Assembly (NCBI GenBank): GCA_900539915.1
Contig: UQDU01000049.1
Span: 1 to 14,229 of the forward strand
Length of the DNA stretch: 14,229 bases
Origin: an uncultured Bacteroidales bacterium
Lineage (GTDB): Bacteria; Bacteroidota; Bacteroidia; Bacteroidales; Muribaculaceae
Direction of reading: 5' to 3'
Of this stretch, positions 12,536-14,229 are shown in pieces. The translations under genes and the position numbers were made by a program. Position 1 is the stretch's first letter. Each line of letters starts with the position of its first letter. The notes below the pieces were generated by a model. The model searched no databases. It was not told where the DNA came from and saw only the letters and a program-made list of their open reading frames with translations.

Positions 12536-13864
12536 TTAGTCGATTTCTTCGTCAGCTTCGTAACCGCCCATCTCGCGGATAGCGTTCTTGAGCATGGTGT
12601 ACTGCTGGAAGAGGTGGTTGACGGGAACTTCACCCTGGGTGTAGTCATGCATCGGGCTCTTGAGGAAGAAGCTGAGGAAGCGCTGTGTGCCATGGCGTCC
12701 GGCGCGTGCGGCGAGGTCGCTCAGAAGCACGAGATCGAGGCAGAGGGGAGCTGCGAGGATAGAGTCGCGGCAGAGGAAGTTGATCTTGATCTGCATGGGG
12801 TAGCCCATCCAGCCGAAGATGTCGATGTTGTCCCAGCCTTCCTTGTTGTCGTTGCGCGGAGGATAGTAGTTGATGCGCACTTTGTGGTAGTACTGCGAAT
12901 CCTCGTCGTTGCCGTGGCCGTAGAGGTCGGGCTGCTCTTCGGGCACGAGGATTGACTCGAGTGTAGAGAGCTTTGAAACCTCCTTGGTGCGGAAATTGGC
13001 GGGTTCGTCGAGTACGAGGCCGTCACGGTTGCCGAGGATGTTGGTAGAGAACCAGCCGTTGAGACCGAGGCAGCGAGTGCCGATGATGGGTGCGAAACCG
13101 CTCTTGACGAGGGTCTGGCCGGTCTTGAAGTCTTTGCCGGCGATGGGCATGCCTGTCTGCTCAGCGAGCTCCCACATGGCAGGGATGTCGACTGTGGTGT
13201 TGGGGGCGCCCATGATGAAGGGTGCGCCTTCCTTGAGTGCGGCGTAAGCGTAGCACATCGAGGGAGCGATGTGTTCCTTGTCGTCGGCCTTCATGGCAGC
13301 TTCGAGAGCCTCGAGAGAGCCGTGGATTTTCTCATCAACGGGGACATACACTTCGGTAGATGCAGCCCAGAGGACTACTACGCGGTCAACTCCGGTCTCT
13401 TTCTTGAAGTTGCGGATGTCTTCGCGAATCTGTTCCATCATGTCCCAGCGGTCCTTGACCTCCTTCACGTTGTCGCCGTTGAGGCGTTTTGCGTAGTTGT
13501 GGTCAAAAGCGGCCTTGAGGGGCTTGATTTTGATGAGTTCGTCCTTGACGGGTTCGATATCTTTTTCTTTGAGGACTTCGCAGTTGATAGCGCTCTCGTA
13601 AGCGTTGGCGGGATAAACGTCCCAGGCACCGAACACGATATCGTCCAGCTTTGCGATGGGAACGATTTCGTCATACTTGAGGTACTTCTTGTCAGCGCCG
13701 CGACCCACACGGATTTTGTCATACTGTGTCATTGAGCCGACGGGCTTAGCGAGACCCTTGCGGGCCATCAGAACGCCAGTCATGAATGTGGAAGAAACGG
13801 CACCGAGGCCTACTACCATGACACCGAGTTTGCCATTGGCGGGTTTAACGTTAGATGTGGCCAT
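12536..13864 (-). CDS. ino1: Inositol-3-phosphate synthase
   Basis: A 442-residue NAD-dependent synthase that converts glucose-6-phosphate to myo-inositol-3-phosphate, the first step to inositol lipids. Landmarks are the N-terminal Rossmann strand GVMVVGLGAVSSTFMTG, VVVLWAASTEVY, PFIMGAPNTTVDIPAMWELAEQ, the catalytic GKDFKTGQTLVKSG segment, and KINFLCRDSILAAPLCLDLVLL. In Bacteroides thetaiotaomicron a homologue supports phosphoinositol sphingolipid and phosphatidylinositol synthesis, with lipid-assembly genes next to it. Here the downstream neighbour is manC behind a terminator, so this copy looks monocistronic and the lipid genes, if present, are elsewhere or beyond the right edge. It has a leader of about 165-170 nt. 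The ATG at 13864 is preceded by an A-rich stretch, a common form of Bacteroidetes translation start. No signal peptide; cytoplasmic. Confidence 0.94.
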   Translation of the reverse strand: MATSNVKPANGKLGVMVVGLGAVSSTFMTGVLMARKGLAKPVGSMTQYDKIRVGRGADKKYLKYDEIVPIAKLDDIVFGAWDVYPANAYESAINCEVLKEKDIEPVKDELIKIKPLKAAFDHNYAKRLNGDNVKEVKDRWDMMEQIREDIRNFKKETGVDRVVVLWAASTEVYVPVDEKIHGSLEALEAAMKADDKEHIAPSMCYAYAALKEGAPFIMGAPNTTVDIPAMWELAEQTGMPIAGKDFKTGQTLVKSGFAPIIGTRCLGLNGWFSTNILGNRDGLVLDEPANFRTKEVSKLSTLESILVPEEQPDLYGHGNDEDSQYYHKVRINYYPPRNDNKEGWDNIDIFGWMGYPMQIKINFLCRDSILAAPLCLDLVLLSDLAARAGRHGTQRFLSFFLKSPMHDYTQGEVPVNHLFQQYTMLKNAIREMGGYEADEEID

Positions 13865-14038
13865 GATTTTGAGTTAAATGGTTGTTTTGTGTGTTTTTTT
13901 GTTTTTGATTTCTCGTTGGTAGTGCAACGCATGAATCGGCTTGCATGAGATGTGATGTGGTGGAGAGAAAGACCCTTCAAAATCGTCCGCAGCCGACGGC
14001 CGACAGAATGACACCGCGGTCTTGGATTGCACAGCGGG

Positions 14039-14046
14039 CAAAATTA
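14039..14046 (-). promoter_or_regulatory. Candidate -7 element of ino1
   Basis: The minus strand reads TAATTTTG, a full TAnnTTTG match. The corresponding -33 position (19-nt spacer) reads TTTTC rather than TTG. It would give a leader of about 165 nt before ino1. Positions 13865-14038 hold no gene and nothing else recognised. Confidence 0.45.
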
Positions 14047-14065
14047 CAGCGAAAAATCAATATGT

Positions 14066-14101
14066 GAAAATATTTGTAATATAATCTTCGCAAATATTTT
14101 C
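14066..14101. repeat. 11-bp perfect inverted repeat beside the ino1 promoter
   Basis: GAAAATATTTG (14066-14076) and CAAATATTTTC (14091-14101) are perfectly complementary around a 14-nt AT-rich centre. The nearer arm overlaps the expected -33 position of the ino1 promoter, a place where an operator would act. Confidence 0.5.
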
Positions 14102-14203
14102 TAATAATAGTTAAAATATTGCGTATTTGTATAAAATGGGATAAAATGCTGGAGATTTTGACCAATAAATGTTTAATGATGTTAATTGGGCTGGGGTGGG
14201 GAG

Positions 14204-14229
14204 CTGTCTCTTATACACATCTGACGCTG
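14204..14229. other. Nextera transposase adapter, sequencing artefact
   Basis: CTGTCTCTTATACACATCT (14204-14222) is the Tn5 mosaic end in the orientation found at read ends of Nextera libraries, and the following GACGCTG matches the next bases of the Read 1 adapter. This is untrimmed adapter and not genomic sequence. The true genomic sequence ends at or before 14203. Confidence 0.97.

Noticed and set aside
14204..14222. Transposon inverted repeat (Tn5-type end)
   Set aside because: It continues directly into the Nextera Read 1 adapter sequence at the contig end, so it comes from library preparation.

Overview
This looks like a contig end from a gut-type Bacteroidales genome, possibly Muribaculaceae; the family level is a guess. 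The evidence is gene content (PorX-type response regulator with a PglZ domain, rubrerythrin plus high-molecular-weight rubredoxin, inositol-3-phosphate synthase), several TAnnTTTG promoter elements with a TTG about 20 nt upstream, and the general lack of Shine-Dalgarno sequences. The last 26 bases are Nextera sequencing adapter, so the right edge is an assembly end and not biology.

Left part (1 to about 3.1 kb) is visibly AT-richer, gene-poor and accessory in character. On the minus strand it carries two adjacent PD-(D/E)XK nucleases, the upstream one MjaI-like, separated by 2 bp and with no methyltransferase in view. Next comes a long, hairpin-rich stretch with a 55-codon membrane ORF behind a terminator-like hairpin, a set of AATTTGTTTGTCC repeats, and a 92-codon orphan ORF that seems to start at GTG.

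Middle part: a minus-strand peroxide-stress operon runs perR, rubrerythrin, flavin-reductase/rubredoxin fusion, with a palindromic operator candidate upstream of perR. A 452-bp intergenic region separates it from plus-strand porX, whose promoter sits so close to the ATG that the mRNA is probably leaderless. A secreted protein of unknown function follows porX, and a bidirectional terminator separates it from a minus-strand tRNA-Arg(CCT).

Right part (7.7 to 13.9 kb) is minus-strand housekeeping. lysS, gpsA and folA form one unit; gpsA and folA overlap by 4 bp and the lysS promoter is recognisable. Upstream of it are manC and an FKBP-type isomerase as a pair, then inositol-3-phosphate synthase with its own terminator, a candidate promoter and an 11-bp inverted repeat beside that promoter. 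I found no clear evidence for a wholly new multi-gene system. The best leads are the paired nucleases, the repeat-rich region between 1.3 and 2.8 kb, and the porX plus secreted-protein pair.
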